In this document: piece after piece, positions 1-5,417 of the stretch | Layout of the letters: every line of letters starts with the position of its first letter | Numbering within the stretch: the first letter of the stretch is position 1 | Assembly (NCBI GenBank): GCA_016880395.1 | Contig: JAEHDN010000139.1 | Coordinates: forward strand, 1 to 6,253 | Source of the DNA: Candidatus Eiseniibacteriota bacterium | Lineage (GTDB): Bacteria; Eisenbacteria; RBG-16-71-46; SZUA-252 | Length of the DNA stretch: 6,253 nt | Direction of reading: 5' to 3' | Program-made: the position numbers and the translations under genes | Notes under the pieces: model-generated | What the model was told of the DNA's origin: nothing | Databases searched by the model: none | The model's input: the letters and a program-made list of their open reading frames with translations, nothing else

Positions 1-1299
1 CTCAGCTTCAGCTTCATCCCCGCGGTGCTCTCCCTCGCCAAGGATCCGAAGCCCGCGCGCGCCGTCCCGGACGACGGGGCGCGCACCCAGAGCCCCGGCC
101 TCCTGCGGGGGATCGCCGCGGTGGGCGCGAGGCACCCGGCGCCGGTGCTCGCGGTCACGGTACTCCTCGTGGCGATCGCGGTGGCCGGGACGGCGCGGAT
201 CGTCGTGAACAACAACATGGTCGAGTGGTTCCGGTCCTCGAGCGAGGTCCGGGTGGCCGACGAGGCTCTGAACCGGCAGCTCGGCGGGACCTCCATGGGG
301 TACGTGGTCGCATCCTCGAAGGATCCCGAGTTCTTCAAGCGTCCGGAGGCGCTCCGCGCCATCGAGGATCTGCAGGCTCGTCTCGAGAAGCACGCCGTCG
401 TGGGAAAGACGCTCTCGGTCGCCGACTACGTGAAGCGGATCCACCTGGTGCTCCACGACGGCGATCCGAAATACGACGTGGTTCCCGACAATGCCGAGAC
501 GATCGGCCAGTACCTCTTCCTGTTCGGGATGGCCGCCCGGCCCCTCGACCTCGACAACGTCGTGGACTACTCGTTCCAGAACGCGAACATCGCCGTCCAG
601 CTCCGCACGTGGGACGCGAACGCGATGCGCGAGGTGCTGCGTGAGCTGGACGAGTTCCGGGCGCATGCGCCGGCGGGCATGACCGTCCGCCCGGCGGGGA
701 TCGCCTACTTCAATCTCGTCTGGAACGACGAGGTGCTCTGGGACATGGTGCGCGGCTTCCTGCTCGCGCTCGTGGTCGTGTTCGTGATCCTCGCGGCGAA
801 CTTCCGATCGCTTCGCTGGGCCGTGGTCGGCTACGTGCCGCTTCTCTTCACCGTGCTCCTCATCTACGGCGCGGTCGGCTGGATGAAGAAGGACTTCGAC
901 ATGCCGATCGCCGTGCTCTCGTGCCTCTCCCTCGGCATGGCGGTCGATTTCTCCATTCACTTCATCGGCCGCCTGCGGCAGTACCTGGCCGCCGAAGGCC
1001 TCGAAGGGAAGCGGCCGAGCGAGACCGCGCTCCACGAGGCGCTCCTCTGGACGGCGTCCCGCCCGGGGCGCGGGATCCTGCGCAATGCCGTCCTCTTCGC
1101 CGCGGCCTTCTCGGTGATGCTCTTCGCGCCACTCACCCCGTACATCACGGTGGGGGCGTTCATCATGACCATGATGCTCCTGAGCGCGCTGTTCACCCTT
1201 CTCCTCCTGCCCGCTCTCATCACCCTCTCGAGCCGCTGGCTGTTCGGCGATCGCAGCCCGGCCGAGGCGGTGGAGCCCGTGGCGCAGGCGGTCGTCTGA
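1..1299 (+). CDS. RND-superfamily (MMPL-type) permease, C-terminal half, 5'-truncated by window edge
   Basis: Inner-membrane permease of the RND/MMPL (COG1033-like) type, which uses the proton gradient to move lipids or other hydrophobic compounds. The frame is open from base 1, so the 432 visible residues are the end of a protein that in this family usually has about 750-900; the GTG at 25 is internal. Residues 1-12 (FIPAVLSL) look like the end of TM6. TM7 is near 47-65, a periplasmic porter domain near 70-245, and TM8-TM12 near 249-268, 273-294, 301-323, 359-378 and 381-407. TM10 carries GMAVDFSIHF with an acidic Asp at residue 316, the position of the proton-relay residue in this superfamily. 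The end of TM12 (LLLLPALITL) echoes the end of TM6, as expected from the internal duplication of RND proteins. It is followed 14 nt later by the LolA-like gene, which suggests joint work in envelope lipid trafficking. The substrate cannot be read from the sequence. Confidence 0.9.
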   Translation, partial: LSFSFIPAVLSLAKDPKPARAVPDDGARTQSPGLLRGIAAVGARHPAPVLAVTVLLVAIAVAGTARIVVNNNMVEWFRSSSEVRVADEALNRQLGGTSMGYVVASSKDPEFFKRPEALRAIEDLQARLEKHAVVGKTLSVADYVKRIHLVLHDGDPKYDVVPDNAETIGQYLFLFGMAARPLDLDNVVDYSFQNANIAVQLRTWDANAMREVLRELDEFRAHAPAGMTVRPAGIAYFNLVWNDEVLWDMVRGFLLALVVVFVILAANFRSLRWAVVGYVPLLFTVLLIYGAVGWMKKDFDMPIAVLSCLSLGMAVDFSIHFIGRLRQYLAAEGLEGKRPSETALHEALLWTASRPGRGILRNAVLFAAAFSVMLFAPLTPYITVGAFIMTMMLLSALFTLLLLPALITLSSRWLFGDRSPAEAVEPVAQAVV

Positions 1300-1301
1300 A
1301 C

Positions 1302-1313
1302 GGAGGATCCTCC
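1302..1313 (+). promoter_or_regulatory. Ribosome binding site inside a perfect 12-bp palindrome
   Basis: GGAGGATCCTCC directly abuts the ATG at 1314 and is its own reverse complement. The left half, GGAGG (1302-1306), is a strong Shine-Dalgarno sequence 7 nt from the start and supports the 1314 start. In RNA the ends could fold as a 4-bp GGAG/CTCC stem with a GATC loop that would hide the ribosome site. The palindrome is seen directly; any regulatory role is inference, and it may be chance. Confidence 0.6.
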
Positions 1314-2114
1314 ATGAATCGGATCGCTGTGCGAACCATGGTTCTGACCGCAGCCCTGGCTCTGGCGGCTCCCGCCGCGGCGCGGGCGCAGATGCCCGCA
1401 GCCGACATCGTGAAGCGCTCGCTCGACGCCTTCTACGCCGAAGGCAAGGACATGCAAACGCGGGTCTCGATGAGTCTGATGAATGCCCAGGGAGGCGAGC
1501 GCAAGCGCGAGCTGACGCTCCTCCGCAAGAACATGGCGGCCGGGGGCGAGCAGCGCTACTTCATGTACTTCCACGCGCCGCCCGACGTGAGGGGGACGAC
1601 GTTCCTGGTCTGGAAATACCCGGGCAAGGACGACGACCGGTGGATCTACATTCCCGCGATCAAGCTGGTGCGCCGCATCGCGGCGAGCGACAAGCGATCG
1701 TCCTTCGTGGGCTCGGACTTCACGTACGAAGACGTGTCCGGTCGGGACGTCTCGGACGAGACCCACACGTTGCTCCGCCAGGAGAATCTGGGCGATCGCC
1801 CCTGCTACGTGATCGAGAGCCACCCGGTGGGCAATGCCGACTACGCCAAGCGGACGAGCTGGATCGACCGCGAGCGATGGGTTCCTCTGAAGGAGGAGTA
1901 CGCCGACGCGCGCGGGCGCATGACACGGGTGTTCACCGCGGACAAGGTGGAGCAGATCGGCGGCCACTGGACCGTGGCCCGACGGACCATGAAGAACCTC
2001 ACGGCGGGGCAGCACACCGTGGTCCTGTTCCAGAACGTGGTCTACGACCAGAGCCTGACGGACAACCTCTTCACGGAGCGCACGCTGCGTGAGCCGCCTG
2101 CGTCGGTGCGATGA
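1314..2114 (+). CDS. Secreted LolA-like outer membrane lipoprotein-sorting protein
   Basis: A 266-residue periplasmic protein of the LolA-like 'outer membrane lipoprotein-sorting protein' group (PF17131-like). Such proteins have a LolA/LolB-type half-barrel fold thought to hold a lipid or acyl chain, and they often sit beside MMPL permeases. Residues 1-25 form a signal peptide (Arg3 and Arg7, then a hydrophobic Ala/Leu core, ending ARA before Gln26). There is no lipobox Cys, so it should be soluble. The family-typical core spans about 105-150: a Trp-x-Tyr-Pro stretch, DDRWIYIPAIKLVRRI, and SSFVGSDFTYEDVSGRD. The start at 1314 has GGAGG 7 nt upstream; the in-frame ATG at 1338 would cut into the signal peptide. 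The stop overlaps the next start (ATGA, 2111-2114), so translation is probably coupled to the barrel gene. Likely role: shuttle between the permease and the outer membrane. The family call is firm; the cargo is unknown. Confidence 0.88.
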   Translation: MNRIAVRTMVLTAALALAAPAAARAQMPAADIVKRSLDAFYAEGKDMQTRVSMSLMNAQGGERKRELTLLRKNMAAGGEQRYFMYFHAPPDVRGTTFLVWKYPGKDDDRWIYIPAIKLVRRIAASDKRSSFVGSDFTYEDVSGRDVSDETHTLLRQENLGDRPCYVIESHPVGNADYAKRTSWIDRERWVPLKEEYADARGRMTRVFTADKVEQIGGHWTVARRTMKNLTAGQHTVVLFQNVVYDQSLTDNLFTERTLREPPASVR

Positions 2115-3364
2115 GATTCCTGATCGCTGCCGCGGCGATCGCGGCCGCCGCCCTCGCACCCGCGGTCGCGTCGGCGGCTGTTGATCTCGGCGGATTCGCC
2201 CAGGCCAACTACGCGATCGACGTCGCGGACCCGCCCTGCGTCGACGGCGGTCCCTGCGACGTGCTCCTGGCCGACCAGCGCGTCCAGCTCAAGGCCGAGG
2301 GCGCCTCGGAGAAGGGGAGTAGCGGCTACGCGGCCAAGGTCGACCTCTTCTACGACTCCGTGGCCAAGCGGTCCGACGTCGAGGTGCGTGAGGTGTTCGT
2401 GGATCTCACCGGCGCGCACGCCAGCCTCCGGGCCGGACGGCAGGTCGTGACGTGGGGCGTGGGCGATCTCCTCTTCACGAACGACATCTTCCCCAAGGAC
2501 TGGGTCGCCTTCTTCACGGGCCGGCCGCTGGAATATCTCAAGATCGGGAGCGACGCCGTGAAGGTGGATCTCCACCCGAAGGCGTTCGACGCCGAGATCG
2601 TGCTGATGCCGGTGTTCCAGGCGGACCGCTACCCGACGGCGGACAAGCTGCACCTGCCGGATCCGTTCCCGGGCCTGCCGCGGATCACGGAAGACAAGGA
2701 TGCTTCCATCGAGAACGGGGAGGCGGCGCTCAGGCTCTCGCGATACGTTTCGGACTGGGGTCTCAGCCTCTACGCGTCGCGCACGTTCTACCGGAGTCCT
2801 GCGATGACGCTGGATTCCCCGACGACGCCCACCGCGGTGCTCCAATTCTTTCCGAGGCTCAACACCTATGGGGCGAGCGCCACGGGCTCGCTCCTCGGCG
2901 GGGTGGCGAGCCTGGAAGGCGCGCTCTGGGACTCGGGGGAGGACCAGTCGGGCAGTCGCTACGCGGTCGACAACTCGACCGTCAAAGCGCTCGCCGGATA
3001 TTCCTACCCGCTCTGGAAGGACGCGACCCTGGGCGTGCAGGGCTACGTCGAATGGATGCTCGACTACAGCGCGTACCGGGCGACCGCGCCCGCCGGATAT
3101 CCGGTGAAGGACGAGAAGCGCTGGACCGCGACCACGCGGATCACGCAGCTCCTCCGGAACCAGACCGTGACGGGCAACCTGTTCGCGTTCTGGGGGCTGA
3201 CGGAAGAGGACGGGCTCGTGATCCCGTCGCTGCGCTATGCCGCGACGGACAACGTCTCGGTCGAGGTGGGAGCGAATCTCTTCTACGGGAAGGCGAACTA
3301 CACCCAGTTCGGCGCCCTGAACGAGGACGACAACGTGTACACGACGCTGCGGTATGCGTTTTGA
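2111..3364 (+). CDS. Outer-membrane beta-barrel protein (DUF1302/porin-like)
   Basis: A 417-residue outer-membrane protein. Residues 1-22 are a signal peptide (MRFL, then an Ala-rich core, then ASA before Ala23). The mature part is built of alternating polar/hydrophobic strands rich in Tyr, Trp and Gly, for example WGVGDLLFTNDIF and the last strand NVYTTLRYAF. It ends in Phe, the signal recognised by the BAM insertion machinery. The pattern, including an early GRQVVTWGVGD strand, resembles DUF1302/alginate-export-like barrels, which occur beside MMPL permeases and LolA-like or DUF1329 proteins in other bacteria; I could not test that match. Cys43 and Cys49 lie in the short segment DPPCVDGGPCD and may form a disulfide in a loop. 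No clear Shine-Dalgarno precedes the ATG, in keeping with coupling to the upstream gene through the 4-nt overlap. Likely role: outer-membrane exit, entry or receptor for the substrate of the permease. The barrel call is strong, the exact family less so. Confidence 0.82.
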   Translation: MRFLIAAAAIAAAALAPAVASAAVDLGGFAQANYAIDVADPPCVDGGPCDVLLADQRVQLKAEGASEKGSSGYAAKVDLFYDSVAKRSDVEVREVFVDLTGAHASLRAGRQVVTWGVGDLLFTNDIFPKDWVAFFTGRPLEYLKIGSDAVKVDLHPKAFDAEIVLMPVFQADRYPTADKLHLPDPFPGLPRITEDKDASIENGEAALRLSRYVSDWGLSLYASRTFYRSPAMTLDSPTTPTAVLQFFPRLNTYGASATGSLLGGVASLEGALWDSGEDQSGSRYAVDNSTVKALAGYSYPLWKDATLGVQGYVEWMLDYSAYRATAPAGYPVKDEKRWTATTRITQLLRNQTVTGNLFAFWGLTEEDGLVIPSLRYAATDNVSVEVGANLFYGKANYTQFGALNEDDNVYTTLRYAF

Positions 3365-3367
3365 GGA
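3363..3367 (+). promoter_or_regulatory. Ribosome binding site that sets the ArsR-rhodanese start at 3375
   Basis: GAGGA lies 7 nt upstream of the ATG at 3375 and overlaps the stop codon of the barrel gene. The in-frame ATG at 3354 has no comparable site and would overlap the barrel gene by 11 nt, so 3375 is preferred. Confidence 0.65.
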
Positions 3368-3374
3368 CGATCTG

Positions 3375-4115
3375 ATGCCAGCGCGCGACGAAGCAGTTCA
3401 GCTCCTCTACATCGAGGTGAGCCGGATCGCCAAGGCCCTCTCCAGCCCGAGCCGGCTCCAGCTCGTGCAGATCCTGGCGCAGTCGGAGCGGACCGTCGAG
3501 GCGCTCGGCCGCGAGCTGGGTCTCTCGACCGCGAACGTTTCGCATCACCTGCAGGCATTGCGCGAAGCGCGGCTCGTCGAGGCGAGGAAGGAAGGGCTCT
3601 ACGTCTACTACCGGCTCGCCGGTCCTGACGTGTTTGCGCTCGCGAACCAGCTCCGCCAGGTGGGGGAGCGGCGGCTGGCCGAGATGGACCGGCTGGTGAA
3701 GGGGTACTTCCGGTCACGGGACGCGATGGAAGCCGTGCCACGGGACGAGCTGCTTCGACGTGCTCGCGAGGGAACGGCGATCGTGCTCGACGTGCGGCCC
3801 GAGGAGGAGTACCTCGCCGGGCACATCCCGGGGGCCGTCTCGGTGCCGCTGGATCAGCTCGCGACGCGCCTCGAGGAGCTGCCGCGTGAGAAGGAAGTGG
3901 TCGCGTACTGCCGCGGACCCTATTGCTTCATGGCGTTCGAGGCGGTGCGCCTCCTTCGCGCCCGCGGGCGGGAAGCGCGGCGGCTCGAAGATGGATTCCC
4001 GGAGTGGAAATCGGCAGGGCTTCCGGTCGTTGCAGGGAGCGGCACGGACGACCGGAAGCGTGCAAAGTCCAAGGGTGTTGCGTCGAAGAGGACTCGCGCC
4101 AAGCGGGTCCGATGA
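3375..4115 (+). CDS. ArsR-type HTH transcriptional regulator fused to a rhodanese domain
   Basis: A 246-residue cytoplasmic regulator. Residues about 10-100 are an ArsR-family winged helix: KALSSPSRLQLVQIL, recognition helix LSTANVSHHLQALREARLV (50-68), then a wing EGLYVYYRL (73-81). Residues about 120-220 are a rhodanese domain: IVLDVRPEEEYLAGHIPGAV (136-155), active loop CRGPYC with Cys179 as the expected persulfide-carrying nucleophile, and the terminal GFPEWKSAGLPV. The only cysteines are 179 and 184, both in that loop; the ArsR metal-site motif ELCVCDL is absent. This points to sensing or passing sulfane sulfur or redox state rather than a metal, by analogy with known ArsR-rhodanese fusions. 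The last ~22 residues form a Lys/Arg-rich tail that is unusual for the fold. The longer start at 3354 would add seven residues and lacks a ribosome site. The gene sits 10 nt after the barrel gene and 10 nt before the DUF4395 gene, so it probably controls its own operon; any operator would be off the left edge. Confidence 0.93.
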   Translation: MPARDEAVQLLYIEVSRIAKALSSPSRLQLVQILAQSERTVEALGRELGLSTANVSHHLQALREARLVEARKEGLYVYYRLAGPDVFALANQLRQVGERRLAEMDRLVKGYFRSRDAMEAVPRDELLRRAREGTAIVLDVRPEEEYLAGHIPGAVSVPLDQLATRLEELPREKEVVAYCRGPYCFMAFEAVRLLRARGREARRLEDGFPEWKSAGLPVVAGSGTDDRKRAKSKGVASKRTRAKRVR

Positions 4116-4120
4116 GGAGG
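4116..4120 (+). promoter_or_regulatory. Strong ribosome binding site for a GTG start
   Basis: GGAGG, within a longer purine run GAGGAGGAAGG (4114-4124), lies 5 nt before the GTG at 4126. It decides for that GTG over the in-frame ATG at 4144, which is 23 nt away. Confidence 0.7.
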
Positions 4121-4125
4121 AAGGC

Positions 4126-4629
4126 GTGTCCAGCGTAGCCAAGATGCACTTCGTGGAGCAGCAAGGGTTCGGAAGGATGGAAGGGATCGAGTCCGAGCGG
4201 CAGTACGCGGCACTCATGTTCCAGCCGCGTGTCGTCGGCGTCACCGTGGCGATCGGCCTCATCACGCAGTCGCCGGCGCTCTTTCTGGCGCTATCCGCCC
4301 TTCTCTGGTGGAACGCCATTCTGCCCGCATGGAATCCCTTCGACGCGGTCTACAACGAGCGGATCGCGGGGCCCCGCGGCCTGCCACGGCTCGGCCCCGC
4401 ACCAGTGCCGCGGCGCTTCGCCCAAGGGATGGCCGCCACGTTCATGCTGGGGATCGGTCTGGCGCTCCTCGCCGGCGCCGTGGTGCTCGCCTGGATCCTC
4501 GAGGGGTTCCTGGTCGCCGCCATGCTCGCCCTGGTCGTGGGGCGCTTCTGCCTGGGCTCGTACATCTATCATCTGATCTCCGGACGCAGCTCGTTCGCGA
4601 ACGAGACGCTGCCGTGGAGGCGGGTGTAG
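4126..4629 (+). CDS. DUF4395-type small integral membrane protein
   Basis: A 167-residue inner-membrane protein starting at GTG. Hydrophobic segments lie near residues 36-47 and 51-68 (close enough to be a hairpin), 102-124 and 126-150. A loop carries NPFDAVYN (70-77) and PRRFAQ (95-100). These, with the late motif GRFCLGSYIYHL (139-150), match what I know of the DUF4395 family (PF14340): an NPF..YN loop, an RFAQ motif, and FCLG in the last membrane segment. Cys142 is the only cysteine and falls in that segment, suggesting a redox or persulfide role. The family has no settled function that I know of; in actinobacteria, as I recall, members sit beside thioredoxin and rhodanese genes. Here it follows the ArsR-rhodanese gene by 10 nt, which repeats that link with sulfur handling. 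Function here is inference; the fold and family call are fairly secure. Confidence 0.8.
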   Translation: MSSVAKMHFVEQQGFGRMEGIESERQYAALMFQPRVVGVTVAIGLITQSPALFLALSALLWWNAILPAWNPFDAVYNERIAGPRGLPRLGPAPVPRRFAQGMAATFMLGIGLALLAGAVVLAWILEGFLVAAMLALVVGRFCLGSYIYHLISGRSSFANETLPWRRV

Positions 4630-4633
4630 CAGG

Positions 4634-4663
4634 TTGCCCGCGCTCCGGGGCACGGCCTAGAAT
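4634..4663 (+). promoter_or_regulatory. Candidate sigma-70-like promoter for the VOC/DUF2277 pair
   Basis: TTGCCC (4634-4639) and TAGAAT (4658-4663) are separated by 18 nt, close to the housekeeping -35/-10 pattern. Transcription would begin near 4670, leaving a leader of about 38 nt with AAGGAGA (4694-4700) before the ATG at 4709. It lies in the only plus-strand gap longer than 30 nt (79 nt), which supports a new transcription unit here. Based on consensus likeness only. Confidence 0.5.
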
Positions 4664-4708
4664 CATGGTTTCGGTTTCGCCGCGTTCCTCGCCAAGGAGA
4701 CCGCAGCC

Positions 4709-5077
4709 ATGGGCAAGCCCGTCATACACTGGGAATTCTGGACCACGTCGCCGGAGAAGGTCTCCGACTTCTACGCCAAGATCTTCGACTGGAAGATCCA
4801 GAGCATGCCGGAGATCAATTACCGCATCGTCGATACGCAGGCGGGTGCCGGGATCAACGGGGGGATCATGACTCCTCAGCGAAGCGGGCCCTGGCCAGGG
4901 AACATGTCCTTCTATATCGACGTGGACGACCTCGCGACGTATCGCAAGCGCATCGAGGACGCCGGCGGAAAGATCCTCGTCGCCGAGCAGGAGGTTCCGG
5001 GGATGGGCTCCTTCGCCCTCTTCTCGGATCCGGACGGCCGCGTCCTGGGTATCTGGAAGCAGACCGCCGCCCGCTGA
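4709..5077 (+). CDS. VOC superfamily (glyoxalase/bleomycin-resistance-like) protein
   Basis: A 122-residue cytoplasmic protein of the vicinal oxygen chelate fold, the usual length for a single two-module (paired beta-alpha-beta3) chain that acts as a dimer. Module 1 opens with PVIHWEFWTTSPEKVSDFYA (4-23) and continues with KIFDWKI (24-30). Module 2 opens with NMSFYIDVDDLATYRKRIED and closes with FALFSDPDGRVLGIWKQ. The pattern is like COG3324 members. In metal-using relatives a Glu follows the DPDG turn and a His or Glu opens module 2; here those places read LGIW and MSFY. His7 is the only obvious candidate ligand, so a glyoxalase I reaction is unlikely. It could bind a small molecule or be an enzyme of unknown substrate. 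AAGGAGA about 9 nt upstream supports the start. DUF2277 follows after 30 nt. Confidence 0.88.
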   Translation: MGKPVIHWEFWTTSPEKVSDFYAKIFDWKIQSMPEINYRIVDTQAGAGINGGIMTPQRSGPWPGNMSFYIDVDDLATYRKRIEDAGGKILVAEQEVPGMGSFALFSDPDGRVLGIWKQTAAR

Positions 5078-5107
5078 CGCGGCGCCACCCCAGTCGGAGT
5101 CATCGTC

Positions 5108-5380
5108 ATGTGCAGGAACATCAAGACGCTCTTCAATTTCGATCCGCCCGCGACGGACGACGAGGTGCGCGCCGCGTCGCTCCAGTTCGTGCGGAAGATC
5201 TCGGGATTCACGAAGCCGTCCAAAGCGAACGAGGCCGTGTTCGATCGGGCGGTCGACGAGGTGACCGAGATCGCGCGGAAGCTCCTCGATACACTCGTGA
5301 CGAACGCGGAGCCGAAGGATCGAGAGGTGGAAGCCGAGCGCGCACGGGCTCGCGCTCTGGAGCGTTTCGGAGCGAGGTGA
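5108..5380 (+). CDS. DUF2277 family protein
   Basis: A 90-residue soluble protein that matches DUF2277 (PF10041) along its full length, including the family-typical start MCRNIKTLFNFDPPATDDEV and the inner block FVRKISGFTKPSKANEAVFD (36-55). The C-terminal third (about 60-90) is a charged, probably helical stretch rich in Glu, Arg and Ala. Cys2 follows the initiator Met directly; Met removal would expose an N-terminal Cys, and this MC start is conserved in the family as I recall. No function is established to my knowledge. GGAG 8 nt upstream supports the ATG. It probably shares the promoter of the VOC gene. The transcript likely ends at the stem-loop just after the stop. Confidence 0.92.
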   Translation: MCRNIKTLFNFDPPATDDEVRAASLQFVRKISGFTKPSKANEAVFDRAVDEVTEIARKLLDTLVTNAEPKDREVEAERARARALERFGAR

Positions 5381-5402
5381 GCCGGCAGCGGACCCTGCCG
5401 GC
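5381..5402. terminator. Stem-loop between convergent genes, probable shared terminator
   Basis: GCCGGCAG (5381-5388) and CTGCCGGC (5395-5402) are perfect inverted repeats around a 6-nt loop. The stem starts one base after the DUF2277 stop codon and lies in the 37-nt gap to the stop of the opposing gene, so it could serve both strands. Neither side has a run of T, so intrinsic termination would be weak; it may instead act as a 3'-end stabiliser. Confidence 0.6.
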
Positions 5403-5417
5403 AACGAGCGTCCCGGG

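Noticed and set aside
957..2159. Long minus-strand open frame (about 400 codons) opposite the permease, LolA-like and barrel genes
   Set aside because: It spans three well-supported plus-strand genes, has a low-complexity Arg/His/Val-rich product without recognisable motifs, and is typical of stop-poor antisense frames in GC-rich DNA.
2042..2845. Minus-strand open frame of about 267 codons opposite the beta-barrel gene
   Set aside because: Arg/Gly/Val-rich shadow of a gene with a signal peptide and barrel pattern; no motif and no ribosome site of note.
3354..3374. Upstream ATG start for the ArsR-rhodanese gene, overlapping the barrel gene
   Set aside because: No Shine-Dalgarno; GAGGA is well placed for the ATG at 3375, and the extra seven residues add nothing typical of the family.
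4635..4652. Possible hairpin TGCCC...GGGCA after the DUF4395 gene as a terminator
   Set aside because: Only 5 bp with an 8-nt loop, no T-run, and it overlaps the candidate -35 element.
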